Below, one piece after another: positions 1-7,805 of a stretch of DNA of 64,000 nt. Each line of letters begins with the position of its first letter. Position 1 is the stretch's first letter. This DNA is from Planctomycetaceae bacterium. GTDB lineage: Bacteria; Planctomycetota; Planctomycetia; Pirellulales; Pirellulaceae. The notes beneath the pieces are model-generated. The model was not told the DNA's origin and made no database searches. It saw only the letters and a program-made list of their open reading frames with translations. The stretch spans positions 1 to 64,000 of the forward strand of contig JAJTFC010000026.1 of the NCBI GenBank assembly GCA_021298315.1. Reading direction: 5' to 3'. Made by a program: the position numbers and the translations under genes.

Positions 1-797
1 CTCAGCGTCAATCGAGCTTCGGTTGGCAAATTCTTCGATGGACTACCGATGTCGCTGTTGATGTTGTCGATCGGTGCATTTCCTGCAATCCGTGTCGGCT
101 CGGTTCGAAGCCGACCGACAAGCTGCCAAACATCCGCGCCAGCAATCTTGCCACTGACGGCCTTGTACCAGTTGTATCTGTGATAAAGCCCCCGCAGCAA
201 CTCGGCTTGACCTCCAACGGCCAAGAGCAAATGGATATCGGGCCTTGTGTCCGGATACTGCAAGCTGCTGGGGATACTTTGCAATACCTGATCGAGAATG
301 ATCCGCTTGGGTGGAGCATTAGGACTCGAATGCGTCCACATCATCCGTCCATCGGATACTTGGAGCAAATCAAAAGCCGTCTCGCCAACGGCCACGCGAG
401 CCGTGTAGCGAAGCCGCCGCATGGGTGAGTTCGACAATGCCTCGGATCTGAGTTCTCCGATGAGCAAGGCTCGCTGTCCAAAAACATTGGTTGTCTGTTG
501 GACTCGGCAGTAAATCGACGGGCCCCATACTGCTTGGCGAACGGCTGCAAGCACCAATTGGTTCGGGTCGGTCGTCACCGGAACGATCGTCCCTGAGGAC
601 GGTTCCTGTAGAGGACCCTCAGGAACTTGGGGTGCCCTCTGGGTCGGCAATGGGAGCGTCGAAACGGGCTGTCCAAAGGCCATCGATTCATCGGGTCGGT
701 TCCAAAGCATCCAAGCAACCAGGACGCAAGAGGCCATGAGGACTGGAAGCGAAGCGACCGCTTTGAAAATGCTAGCAACTGAAAACCTTGGATCCAT
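1..797 (-). CDS. Membrane-anchored hypothetical protein, C-terminus cut by window edge
   Basis: Reading the minus strand from an ATG at 797 gives 265 codons with no stop before the window ends, so the C-terminus lies outside. Residues about 13-31 form one hydrophobic segment (SLPVLMASCVLVAWMLW), consistent with a signal anchor. A Pro/Gln-rich linker of about 45 residues follows, then a mixed alpha/beta-looking soluble region containing LRYTARVAVGETAFDLLQ and LLRGLYHRYNWYKAVSGK. I do not recognise the family. The second half reads like an exported domain that compares or transports a lipid or surface component, but that is only an impression. The gene diverges from the exported-protein gene at 1024. 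Codon use and the absence of stops across 795 bases support it being real. Confidence 0.7.
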   Translation of the reverse strand, partial: MDPRFSVASIFKAVASLPVLMASCVLVAWMLWNRPDESMAFGQPVSTLPLPTQRAPQVPEGPLQEPSSGTIVPVTTDPNQLVLAAVRQAVWGPSIYCRVQQTTNVFGQRALLIGELRSEALSNSPMRRLRYTARVAVGETAFDLLQVSDGRMMWTHSSPNAPPKRIILDQVLQSIPSSLQYPDTRPDIHLLLAVGGQAELLRGLYHRYNWYKAVSGKIAGADVWQLVGRLRTEPTRIAGNAPIDNINSDIGSPSKNLPTEARLTL

Positions 798-1023
798 GGT
801 CTAGTCGTACCGATTTTGTCAAAGAAAACGAAAGCTCCGTGCCGAACATAGACTCAAGACGCGCCTCAAATTCCGCTTTTGAGGCTTCTGTGGGATCTGC
901 GATTCGGTGCCAAGTGGCAGGGGATTGTAGGTTTGCAGGACGGTTCGCGTCCAGGTGGAAACAATCGGTCGTAACTGCCTAGCGCGAAGCTGGCTTGACC
1001 CAAGTCATTCCGAGGGGAATCGC

Positions 1024-2220
1024 ATGAAAAAAGTAAGGTTTTTAAGCGTGATAGCCGCATTGGGTTTGGCTGCACCAAGCTTCGGGGGCGAGCCCGCTAT
1101 TCGACACAACATGCCGCCTGCTGCACGTCTGGCCGAACCCGGCCCGATGGTAGGTGGTCCTGGTCCTGGTGTTTTGGCACCTGAGACCATCCCAGTCCCA
1201 GGTTACGGCGCGGGAGTGCCAGCACCGACGACTCAAATCCTGTTCAATCAACCTCAGTCGATGAAGATCTCTTATGATGTCGTCGGCGATGGTTCCTTCA
1301 CCAGCGACTGCTTGATCGTCCCAGGACGATTGGAGTTTGCCCAAGGTGGTATCTACCGCCTGAAGCTTACCGACATCGGTGGCCGCGAAGGGGTGGAACT
1401 CTACCCGACGGTGGAAGTCGGACACTCGAATCCTCGCACGGCTGCTTATTTGGCTCACAATGCGATCTCGATTCAGTTTACCGAAGAGGATCTCGATCAG
1501 GCTTTGTCGGGCAACTTTGTGACCAAGGTCATTTACTTGCCAGACCCTGAGTTCCAAGGTGAAGTGATCTCGGGGATCGATACCCTCGTTAGCACTCGCC
1601 TCGAACCAGGTTTGGATCCGATCATCGAAGCCGATCGCCGTGGTTCTATTCTAGCGATTGTTCGCCTGGGTAACAAAGACATCGAGCTGACCGCTGCGGC
1701 TTATGCTAACGGTGGTGTACCAGGTCCGATGGGCCCTGGAGGTATGGGTGGTCCTGGTGGATTGTGTGGACCAGACGGTCGCCCGATCGACCCCATGAGT
1801 GTTCCTCCGAATATGGTCGCAGGAGTGACTGCCCCTCAGTACGGCATGACCTACAGTGGAACTCCGATCGGATTGCCTGGACCTCCTCACATCCCATTTG
1901 GACATGCTGCAGGACTCCAACAGCACGTGATGAAGAACAAGACTCACATGCACATTCCTGATCCTGTGGACAAGATGAAGATGACGGTTCGTCAGCAACC
2001 TGGATACAGCTATCCAACTCCGCCGAGCCACATCCGTATCCACGAGCAAAACATCCATCCTGGATATCCAGCAGGCCGACCAGGCTTCTACCATGCTAGC
2101 CGACCAGTTCCATCGAACCTCTACGGTGGAGCCCAAGGTCCTGGACCTGGTGGTGCGGGTGCTCCGGGCGGTGCAGGTGCAGGCGAATACTGCCCACCAG
2201 GATCTCCACAAATCCGTTAA
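1024..2220 (+). CDS. Secreted Gly/Pro-rich protein with a planctomycete beta-type domain
   Basis: The 398-residue product begins at ATG 1024, preceded by GAGGGG at about 1013-1018; an earlier in-frame start at 955 would put a non-signal stretch in front. Residues 1-21 are a clear signal peptide (MKKVRFLSVIAALGLAAPSFG). A central domain of about 170 residues has the pattern GGIYRLKLTDI...VELYPTVEV...FVTKVIYLPD. It recurs in the next gene (AVYRLRLTGI...LELFPTIEV...LVMRVIYLED), so the two are paralogues over this domain. The C-terminal third is rich in Gly, Pro, Met and His, with collagen-like GPMGPGGMGG runs and MHIPDPVDKMKM. Export is clear; the function is unknown, and a cell-surface or matrix role is inference. 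Confidence 0.85.
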   Translation: MKKVRFLSVIAALGLAAPSFGGEPAIRHNMPPAARLAEPGPMVGGPGPGVLAPETIPVPGYGAGVPAPTTQILFNQPQSMKISYDVVGDGSFTSDCLIVPGRLEFAQGGIYRLKLTDIGGREGVELYPTVEVGHSNPRTAAYLAHNAISIQFTEEDLDQALSGNFVTKVIYLPDPEFQGEVISGIDTLVSTRLEPGLDPIIEADRRGSILAIVRLGNKDIELTAAAYANGGVPGPMGPGGMGGPGGLCGPDGRPIDPMSVPPNMVAGVTAPQYGMTYSGTPIGLPGPPHIPFGHAAGLQQHVMKNKTHMHIPDPVDKMKMTVRQQPGYSYPTPPSHIRIHEQNIHPGYPAGRPGFYHASRPVPSNLYGGAQGPGPGGAGAPGGAGAGEYCPPGSPQIR

Positions 2221-2251
2221 TCACTGGTTTGGATGTTGATGATTTACAAAC

Positions 2252-2282
2252 AATAGTCCCGGATCGTCTGGGACTATTTTGT
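2252..2282 (+). terminator. Rho-independent terminator after the Gly/Pro-rich protein gene
   Basis: A perfect 9-bp stem (AATAGTCCC at 2252-2260 and GGGACTATT at 2270-2278) encloses a 9-base loop and runs into a T-rich tract. It lies 32 bases after the stop codon of the upstream gene and just before the next coding region, so it probably separates the two transcripts or lowers read-through. Confidence 0.8.
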
Positions 2283-2308
2283 TATCCCGCAGGCCGACAA
2301 GGTGCAGT

Positions 2309-3157
2309 ATGTTTCGACACATTTCCTTTCCGACGATGGTACTAGGATGGGTCGCTTTCATTGTGATCTGCATCCTGGCTGTTCTCTTGGGCAACGTCGC
2401 CCTGGGCCAGTCGGTCTACAATCCGAGTTCAGCATCGGCCCGGTTGCCAAACACGACCCGAAGCCTGGTGGGTGACGAGATGGTGCCAGGTGCTATCGGT
2501 TCTATCCAATTGCAGCGTAAGCCTCAGCTGCGAGGTGCGTGGCAAGCGGTCGAGGTGCGTGGGCCAAAAGGGGTGAATTTCAATTTCGCCGAAGCTGGAC
2601 AATTCGCTCCGGATATGCCCAATCCAGCCCGCGTCGGGCTTCTGGTCGGTGCGGTCTATCGACTCCGCTTAACGGGAATCGAAGGCAATCCGGATCTGGA
2701 ATTGTTCCCGACGATCGAAGTGATCGATAAGACTTGTCCTCCCGCCGAGCGCGAGCATCGATTCCCGATTCCGATCGAGATCGATGAGAACGACATCGCC
2801 GATGCTGCCCGAGGTGAGCTTGTCATGCGAGTGATCTACCTGGAGGACTCCGAGGTTGCCGAGCCGGTCGACACGTCGGGCAAACCGCAACGCGTTTTGG
2901 ATATCAGTCCAAACCAAAACGCACTGCGTACCGCAGACCAACTCGGACGTCCCGTTGCGATCCTGAGGATGGGCTCGCGAGTCCCGAACGTTACCCAAGG
3001 CCAAGACTGGCTTGAGTTTCTTTATCACTGTCCACCTTGGACGACGCTCAAACCGATCCCAACCAAACAGATGCTCATCGACGAAGGTCGCTGGCCAATC
3101 ATCGAATATCCAAACGTAAGCCCCTCGGCGTCCGGTTCGATCAGCGATTCCCAATAA
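2309..3157 (+). CDS. Exported protein sharing a domain with its upstream neighbour
   Basis: The 282-residue product starts at ATG 2309; the in-frame TTG at 2279 sits inside the terminator stem and is unlikely. Residues about 8-35 are strongly hydrophobic (MVLGWVAFIVICILAVLLG) and end in ALGQ, consistent with a signal peptide. The central part repeats the motif order of the preceding gene: YRLRLTGI, LELFPTIEVID, FPIPIEIDENDI, LVMRVIYLED and a late VAILRMGSR. It lacks the Gly/Pro tail and instead ends in a short Ser/Pro region. It lies between its paralogue and the OmcB-like lipoprotein on the same strand, 52 bases before the latter. Family function is unknown to me. Confidence 0.85.
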   Translation: MFRHISFPTMVLGWVAFIVICILAVLLGNVALGQSVYNPSSASARLPNTTRSLVGDEMVPGAIGSIQLQRKPQLRGAWQAVEVRGPKGVNFNFAEAGQFAPDMPNPARVGLLVGAVYRLRLTGIEGNPDLELFPTIEVIDKTCPPAEREHRFPIPIEIDENDIADAARGELVMRVIYLEDSEVAEPVDTSGKPQRVLDISPNQNALRTADQLGRPVAILRMGSRVPNVTQGQDWLEFLYHCPPWTTLKPIPTKQMLIDEGRWPIIEYPNVSPSASGSISDSQ

Positions 3158-3209
3158 AGACAATCAAGCTTTGCAAGATACAAGATTTGCCAACCAAAGG
3201 GTCACTCCC

Positions 3210-4685
3210 ATGACGCGAAGTCGAAAAGCATTCCAACTGGGCTCGATGTTCGCACCGAGCTTATGCGTCATATTCTTCGCATGCTTGGCCGGTTGTGCGA
3301 CGGACTCCTTGCACAAAGACCGCCGCATCCCTCGCGATACAAGTCGCGATCCACTGGTAACAAACGAATCCGAAACAGCCAGCGCACAGGCTGTTGCACC
3401 GGCTTCCCATACTGCAAACATACCGCGGCAAGCACCCGAGCAGCCAGAAAGCTACGCGGTGGCGAGAACACCCTCGACGCTTGGGCCTCAATATGTCGAT
3501 CCAGCAGCCCCAGTTACCGGATCACCTTATCAAACAGTTGGGCATCGAAGGGTAGTCGGCGGTGCTGCGAGCGGTTCTGCCAACGCCACTTTTGAATCCA
3601 ATGGATCGGTTGCTGAGTGCCAACCGAGCGGCTCATGTGTCCATGGGCCTTACCGTCCCCTATTTCCGAATCGACTCGGTACGGGACTCCTTGCATGCAA
3701 AGCCGGTTGCAAGGTGCCACACCAGGGGCCATGTCCTCAAGGGGCTTGCGAACCCGAGTGTGAAATGCCCTCGCGCTGCATGGATCCCCAAGAATACATC
3801 TTCGACGGTGGAGATCGCGATCCTCCGGTCAGACTTCGAAGCGATCTTTCGCAAGTCGGTTTGGATCCAGAGGACACCGTTATCCAGTACACAACCAAAA
3901 CCGGAATGACCGAGGTGCAAGCCGGTTGCCGAGTCGCAATCTATGCACCTCGATTCGGAAGTGTTCGCAAACGAACCGGGGTTCTTGAATCCGAGTTGGC
4001 TTTAAGGCCTCAGTCGGCCGATCTGCCAGCCGGTCCAGGGATGATCAAAGAGAAGTTGCCACCGATCCAAGTCATGGCACCTGTGAAAGCCAACACCAAG
4101 GATACCGTGCGGGTCGTCGAAGCATTCCTGGATCGTCAGCGTCCGATGCCTGCCGAGTTGGTCTTGCCCATGGGCGAGATCAGCGATGCGTTCAAGCCGT
4201 ATGAGGATCTGGATATTATCCGCAATGGCAATATCCTCATGACCGATCCAGCGAAACTTGCGATTTCGGCAGCCGCCGCTCGTATCTGGTCGAACATCGA
4301 TGCATTGCAGGTGCTCATCGATGGCCAAGAAGCGGTGGTGATCGTCGATCAGAAGCAACCCCGCGAGTTTACTTTGTATGAATACAAGGGAGCGCGGGTT
4401 CGGATTTGCAAGGTAGCCTCTGAGCAGATCGCTAATCCTGGAGATATCATTTCCTTTACGATCCGCTACGACAACATCGGCGAGCAACCGGTTTCGAAGT
4501 TGGTCGTCACCGACTCGCTGGCTCCACGCTTGGAGTATGTTGAATCGTCACAGCAGTCGAGCTTAGAGGCTCGCTTTTCAACGACTCCCAACGAAGCCGG
4601 TTCGTCGGTTCTGCGTTGGGAAATCGACCGAGAGCTCAAGCCTGGAGAGGGCGGATTCGTGCGATTTGACGCCAAAGTGCGTTAG
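3210..4685 (+). CDS. OmcB-like lipoprotein with C-terminal DUF11 domain
   Basis: Start chosen at ATG 3210, preceded by AAAGGG; the earlier TTG at 3171 would put 13 extra residues before the signal. The 491-residue product has a lipoprotein signal whose lipobox is LAGC (CVIFFACLAGCATDS), so it should be lipidated. A low-complexity linker is followed by a cysteine cluster at about residues 140-200 (for example LLACKAGCKVPHQGPCPQG). The C-terminal 90 residues (NPGDIISFTIRYDNIGEQP...VVTDSLAPRLEYV) match the DUF11 conserved-repeat pattern. Planctomycete proteins of this type are often labelled large cysteine-rich OmcB-like proteins. A structural envelope role, possibly with disulphide cross-links, is inference from those features. 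Confidence 0.85.
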   Translation: MTRSRKAFQLGSMFAPSLCVIFFACLAGCATDSLHKDRRIPRDTSRDPLVTNESETASAQAVAPASHTANIPRQAPEQPESYAVARTPSTLGPQYVDPAAPVTGSPYQTVGHRRVVGGAASGSANATFESNGSVAECQPSGSCVHGPYRPLFPNRLGTGLLACKAGCKVPHQGPCPQGACEPECEMPSRCMDPQEYIFDGGDRDPPVRLRSDLSQVGLDPEDTVIQYTTKTGMTEVQAGCRVAIYAPRFGSVRKRTGVLESELALRPQSADLPAGPGMIKEKLPPIQVMAPVKANTKDTVRVVEAFLDRQRPMPAELVLPMGEISDAFKPYEDLDIIRNGNILMTDPAKLAISAAAARIWSNIDALQVLIDGQEAVVIVDQKQPREFTLYEYKGARVRICKVASEQIANPGDIISFTIRYDNIGEQPVSKLVVTDSLAPRLEYVESSQQSSLEARFSTTPNEAGSSVLRWEIDRELKPGEGGFVRFDAKVR

Positions 4686-4874
4686 TTTCGCAGGGTTTTC
4701 TTTGGATATCGGGTTGGTGTAGATACCCGTCGTACCTTTGTTGGAGCGGTTGATAGATCCAGAAATGATCTGGAGCGACCGTTTCACGAGTCCTGACGAA
4801 TACCCGATCCATCAAGGAAGCTTTCCATATCCTACTTTCGACGAGGGGCTTTTCCAGTCGTCCGATCTCTTGGT

Positions 4875-5588
4875 TTGGCCAGCATAACGAGTTTGTTGAT
4901 GCTGTTTTTTCTAAGGGGGCCAATCCGTGCCAGTTACCTCCTGACGCTTGATTTTGCCACCAACCCGACATTGCCCACTGCGCAAGGGATGGGTTTCGCG
5001 ACCGATACAGGATCGCCCGAGAGTACATTTGCTTCGATTGTTGGAGGCAATCGACTCAAGCTCGACACTTTCCAGTTAGCCTCTGATAAATCAGCATACT
5101 ATTTCAAGAATGACTTCTTTGATCACACGATCGATTTGGAGATGGAAGTGCGATTAAAGATTTTGAATTCCAGTTTTTTCGGTTTCTCGATGGTCGCATA
5201 CAACGCCAATGTTTCGTCGAACTTCGTGATCAGTACGAGTGGTTTTCAGATCTACCAATTGACCAGTGGGAGCGGTTACGACTTTACGAGCAGTTTCAAC
5301 ACGTTTACTTACAAAGGTTACGCAGCGAGCAACACCTACGAATTTTTCGTCAATGGAACCAGAGTGGCTTTTGGGGCACGTCCGGGAGGTTACACTGGAG
5401 GGAACCAATTTTACTTCGGCGATGGGACATCCACTGGAGGTAATGTCGCTGCCGAGGTGCAGTATGTTCGATATAGCAATCAAAATTTCTCCAGTGTCCC
5501 CAACGGAGGCGAGGTACCTGAACCAGTCTCGCTTGCGACTTGGACGCTCATTGCCGGTGGCCTGATGAAATTACGGCGGCGATCATAA
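4875..5588 (+). CDS. PEP-CTERM sorted exported protein, LamG-like body
   Basis: The last about 24 residues follow the PEP-CTERM pattern: the VPEP motif, a hydrophobic stretch (SLATWTLIAGGLM) and a basic end (KLRRRS). In known systems this is cut by an exosortase. The body is beta-rich with many Asn, Ser, Phe and Tyr residues (FVISTSGFQIYQL, NTYEFFVNGTRVAFG), suggesting a LamG/concanavalin-like sandwich; this is a fold-level guess. The start is uncertain. TTG at 4875 gives a plausible signal peptide (ASITSLLMLFFLRGPIRAS), whereas ATG 4899 would leave almost no hydrophobic region; neither has a good ribosome-binding site. No exosortase gene is in this window. Confidence 0.75.
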   Translation: MASITSLLMLFFLRGPIRASYLLTLDFATNPTLPTAQGMGFATDTGSPESTFASIVGGNRLKLDTFQLASDKSAYYFKNDFFDHTIDLEMEVRLKILNSSFFGFSMVAYNANVSSNFVISTSGFQIYQLTSGSGYDFTSSFNTFTYKGYAASNTYEFFVNGTRVAFGARPGGYTGGNQFYFGDGTSTGGNVAAEVQYVRYSNQNFSSVPNGGEVPEPVSLATWTLIAGGLMKLRRRS

Positions 5589-5651
5589 ATGAATCGGTGC
5601 CGCATGAATGAATCGGTGCCGGGCACACGGCGGGGCACTGTCGGAATGCTT
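5588..5651. repeat. Intergenic repeat block, left copy flanking the XRE/Fic cassette
   Basis: A 15-bp sequence (AATGAATCGGTGCCG) occurs twice with a 19-bp period at 5588-5602 and 5607-5621. It is followed by the palindrome GTGCCGGGCAC (5616-5626) and then GGGCACTGTCGGAATGCTT (5633-5651). The last 19 bases recur exactly at 6803-6821, and the bases before them match the right copy with a few substitutions and one indel. The block touches the stop codon of the PEP-CTERM gene. Confidence 0.8.
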
Positions 5652-5773
5652 TTTGCACCTCATGACCTGCGAGTCTTTCGGCGAAATCCACTTGTCTTTT
5701 GTTTCATATATGCAACAATAAATTCCAAGTCGATTCTCTCGGTTCTCTCTGTATCCCAATCGATTGATATCCC

Positions 5774-6142
5774 ATGTCGCTATCTACGCTTCTGCAAAAT
5801 CGCGTGAACGAACTCGATATTTCGATTTCCGATCTTGCTCGCCGCAGTGGCGTATCAAGGGCTACTGTGATTCGCATTCTCGGAGGGAAGGATGAGCATT
5901 ACTCCGTTTCCAATCTACAAGCCGTTCTTTCCGCGCTCGGAATGAAGATGGATTTGTCGGCGATACCAGCCAAAGGATTCAAAGATTCCGTCGCTACGCA
6001 GAAGGCTAAACGCCTGATCGCGCTGACACAGGGGAACGTAGCTTTAGAATCCCAAGCCGTCTCGGCAGCTTCTGCCCAAGAGCATCTGGAAGCCACCAAG
6101 GCGCGAATCGCATCGTCAAGTCGAAAGCTATGGGCTTCCTAA
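5774..6142 (+). CDS. XRE-family antitoxin-like regulator (mobile mystery A-like)
   Basis: A 122-residue protein from ATG 5774. Residues about 14-60 form a helix-turn-helix of the XRE type (ISDLARRSGVSRATVIRIL, then SVSNLQAVLSALGMKMDL). The C-terminal half contains QKAKRLIALTQGNVALESQAV and ends in RKLWAS. I remember that short basic-Leu-Trp ending from XRE proteins paired with Fic-like partners; this is from memory, not a search. It is followed 27 bases later by the Fic gene on the same strand, so the two are probably co-transcribed. The expected role is to neutralise the Fic protein and repress its own promoter. No strong ribosome-binding site is visible. Confidence 0.8.
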   Translation: MSLSTLLQNRVNELDISISDLARRSGVSRATVIRILGGKDEHYSVSNLQAVLSALGMKMDLSAIPAKGFKDSVATQKAKRLIALTQGNVALESQAVSAASAQEHLEATKARIASSSRKLWAS

Positions 6143-6169
6143 ATCTCTAAAAATTAGCGGTAGCCTTCC

Positions 6170-6772
6170 GTGAATCCATTTGGTTCAGCCGGCAAAGACG
6201 ATGATACGCCCTTTGATGGGTCTGGTTTGAAAATCAAGTCCATCAAAACCCGTCGCCAACTCAACGAAGCTGAGTTCGAGTCGATCCTGCGAGTAACCGA
6301 GAAGTACTTGTTGAGCAAACCAGGCCATAAGCTTGCGCCGTTTACGTTCAGTTGGCTTCTCGAGTTACATAGGGAAATGTTTGGATCGATATGGAGTTGG
6401 GCGGGCGAAATTAGAACCACTCAAAAGAACATTGGCGTGAGTCCGAACATTGTCACTGCTGAACTCGGCGTCATTGCCATCGAATCAGAGAATAGGCATA
6501 ACGAAACCGGCGAACTTGTTCTTGCGACCGCTGCCGAGTTTCATCATCGCGCGGTTTGGGTACATCCATTTGAGGATGGCAACGGTCGGTGGGCAAGACT
6601 CCTTGCAAACATTTGGCTGATGCAACACGATCAACCGGTGACCATTTGGCCTGCCACCGACCTCCGCGATACAGAAAGTCCGATTCGAGGTCAATACATT
6701 GCCGCCATGAAGCGAGCAGATCTTCGAGATTACGGACCACTCATAGACCTACATAAAAAGTTTAGTGAGTAA
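6170..6772 (+). CDS. Fic-domain protein, mobile mystery protein B family
   Basis: The start is the GTG at 6170, because an in-frame stop at 6161-6163 excludes anything earlier. The 200-residue product carries the Fic active-site motif HPFEDGNGRWAR at residues 132-143, with catalytic His, Gly-Asn-Gly-Arg and the second Arg all present. Upstream features fit the mobile mystery protein B subgroup: RQLNEAEFESIL near 29-40, LLELHREMFGSIWSWAGEIR at 63-82 and KNIGV at 86-90. Fic enzymes usually transfer AMP, or another nucleotide-derived group, to a target protein. With the XRE gene just upstream this looks like a toxin-antitoxin pair. The whole pair lies between two copies of an intergenic repeat, which suggests it arrived as a unit. 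Confidence 0.88.
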   Translation: MNPFGSAGKDDDTPFDGSGLKIKSIKTRRQLNEAEFESILRVTEKYLLSKPGHKLAPFTFSWLLELHREMFGSIWSWAGEIRTTQKNIGVSPNIVTAELGVIAIESENRHNETGELVLATAAEFHHRAVWVHPFEDGNGRWARLLANIWLMQHDQPVTIWPATDLRDTESPIRGQYIAAMKRADLRDYGPLIDLHKKFSE

Positions 6773-6783
6773 CGATTGACCTA

Positions 6784-6821
6784 GGTGCCAGGCACTCGGC
6801 CAGGGCACTGTCGGAATGCTT
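6784..6821. repeat. Intergenic repeat, right copy flanking the XRE/Fic cassette
   Basis: This 38-bp stretch has the same order of elements as 5615-5651: GGTGCC, a one-base spacer, GGCAC, CGGC and then the exact 19-mer GGGCACTGTCGGAATGCTT. It starts 11 bases after the Fic stop codon. The left copy differs by two substitutions and a small indel. The two copies are in the same orientation. Confidence 0.8.
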
Positions 6822-6842
6822 GCTTTCCAACCGCTAGATACG

Positions 6843-6958
6843 CGGGTCTGTCCCCATGTGGAGTTCCCATATAGATAGCATCTGCGTTGAAGGTCTCGAG
6901 AAACAGTGATTTCGGAGAAATCACCGACACTAGCCTCACCACACACGGGTCTGTCCCC
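6843..6958. repeat. Pair of CGGGTCTGTCCCC motifs upstream of trmD
   Basis: The 13-mer CGGGTCTGTCCCC occurs at 6843-6855 and again at 6946-6958, about 100 bases apart in direct orientation. It belongs to the same repeat-rich gap as the Fic-flanking element and ends 60 bases before trmD. No function is evident. Confidence 0.7.
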
Positions 6959-7018
6959 GCGCCGACGCTTCCACTTGGAGTGTTGTCAATCCTTTTGCGA
7001 TCATCGATACTAGCAAGA

Positions 7019-7735
7019 ATGACTACACCAAATAACAACCAAACCCTGCGTATCGATGTGATCACTCTGTTCCCAGAGATCTTCTCGGGGTATCTGACCC
7101 AAAGCTTGCTGGCCAAAGCCATCGACAAGGGACTCATCGAAATCTGTATCCACAATCTTCGTGATTGGTCGGCAGATCCTAAACACCACAAGGTGGACGA
7201 TCGGCCTTATGGAGGCGGCCCAGGAATGCTGATCTGTGTCGAACCGGTTGTCCGGTGTGTCGAAGCGATCCAGGCACTCGATGAGCGACCTGCAGAATTG
7301 GTGTTGCTGACACCCCAAGGCCAAAGGCTCGATCAACGACTGGTCGAGGACTTTGCACCCAAGGGTCGACTGATCCTGCTTTGCGGTCGATACGAAGGTT
7401 TCGATCATCGCGTCGTCGAAATTCTAAAGCCCAAGGAACTGAGCGTCGGTGACTTTGTACTCAATGGGGGCGAGGTCGCAGCCATGATCCTGATCGATGC
7501 GTCCATCCGGCTCATACCAGGGGTACTAGGCGACGAGCAAAGCAGTTGGGATGACTCGTTTTCTCGGGGCAATAGACTGCTAGAATTCCCCCAATATACT
7601 CGTCCACCGGAGTTTCGAGGGGTTCGTGTTCCGGAGGTGCTCCTGAGCGGTGACCACGGGAAAATCGCGACGTGGCGGGCCGAGCAGTCCAAACTGCGAA
7701 CCCAAGAAATACGCGCAGATTTGCTCGATCCCTAA
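7019..7735 (+). CDS. trmD: tRNA (guanine-N1)-methyltransferase
   Basis: TrmD methylates G37 of tRNAs with S-adenosylmethionine, which prevents +1 frameshifting. The 238-residue length is normal for the family. Family signatures are present: IDVITLFPEIF near the N-terminus, DDRPYGGGPGM at about 60-70, the trefoil-knot AdoMet segment LLCGRYEGFDHRV at about 120-133, and SVGDFVLNGGEVAAM at about 142-156. ATG 7019 is preferred over the earlier in-frame start at 6887 because family members begin a few residues before IDVITLFP and because the extra segment would cover the intergenic repeats. The usual neighbours rpsP, rimM and rplS are not beside it here. Confidence 0.97.
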   Translation: MTTPNNNQTLRIDVITLFPEIFSGYLTQSLLAKAIDKGLIEICIHNLRDWSADPKHHKVDDRPYGGGPGMLICVEPVVRCVEAIQALDERPAELVLLTPQGQRLDQRLVEDFAPKGRLILLCGRYEGFDHRVVEILKPKELSVGDFVLNGGEVAAMILIDASIRLIPGVLGDEQSSWDDSFSRGNRLLEFPQYTRPPEFRGVRVPEVLLSGDHGKIATWRAEQSKLRTQEIRADLLDP

Positions 7736-7805
7736 GGTTGCGAGCCAAATGGGCAAGTAGACTGGTATCCGGTCTAGCCCATCCTTTTGCAGCGGAATCC
7801 TCGCC

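Noticed and set aside
1651-2211. 186-codon minus-strand frame inside the Gly/Pro-rich gene
   Set aside because: A long open frame opposite a GC-biased, Gly/Pro-coding region is expected by base composition; the forward gene has signal peptide, RBS and a paralogue.
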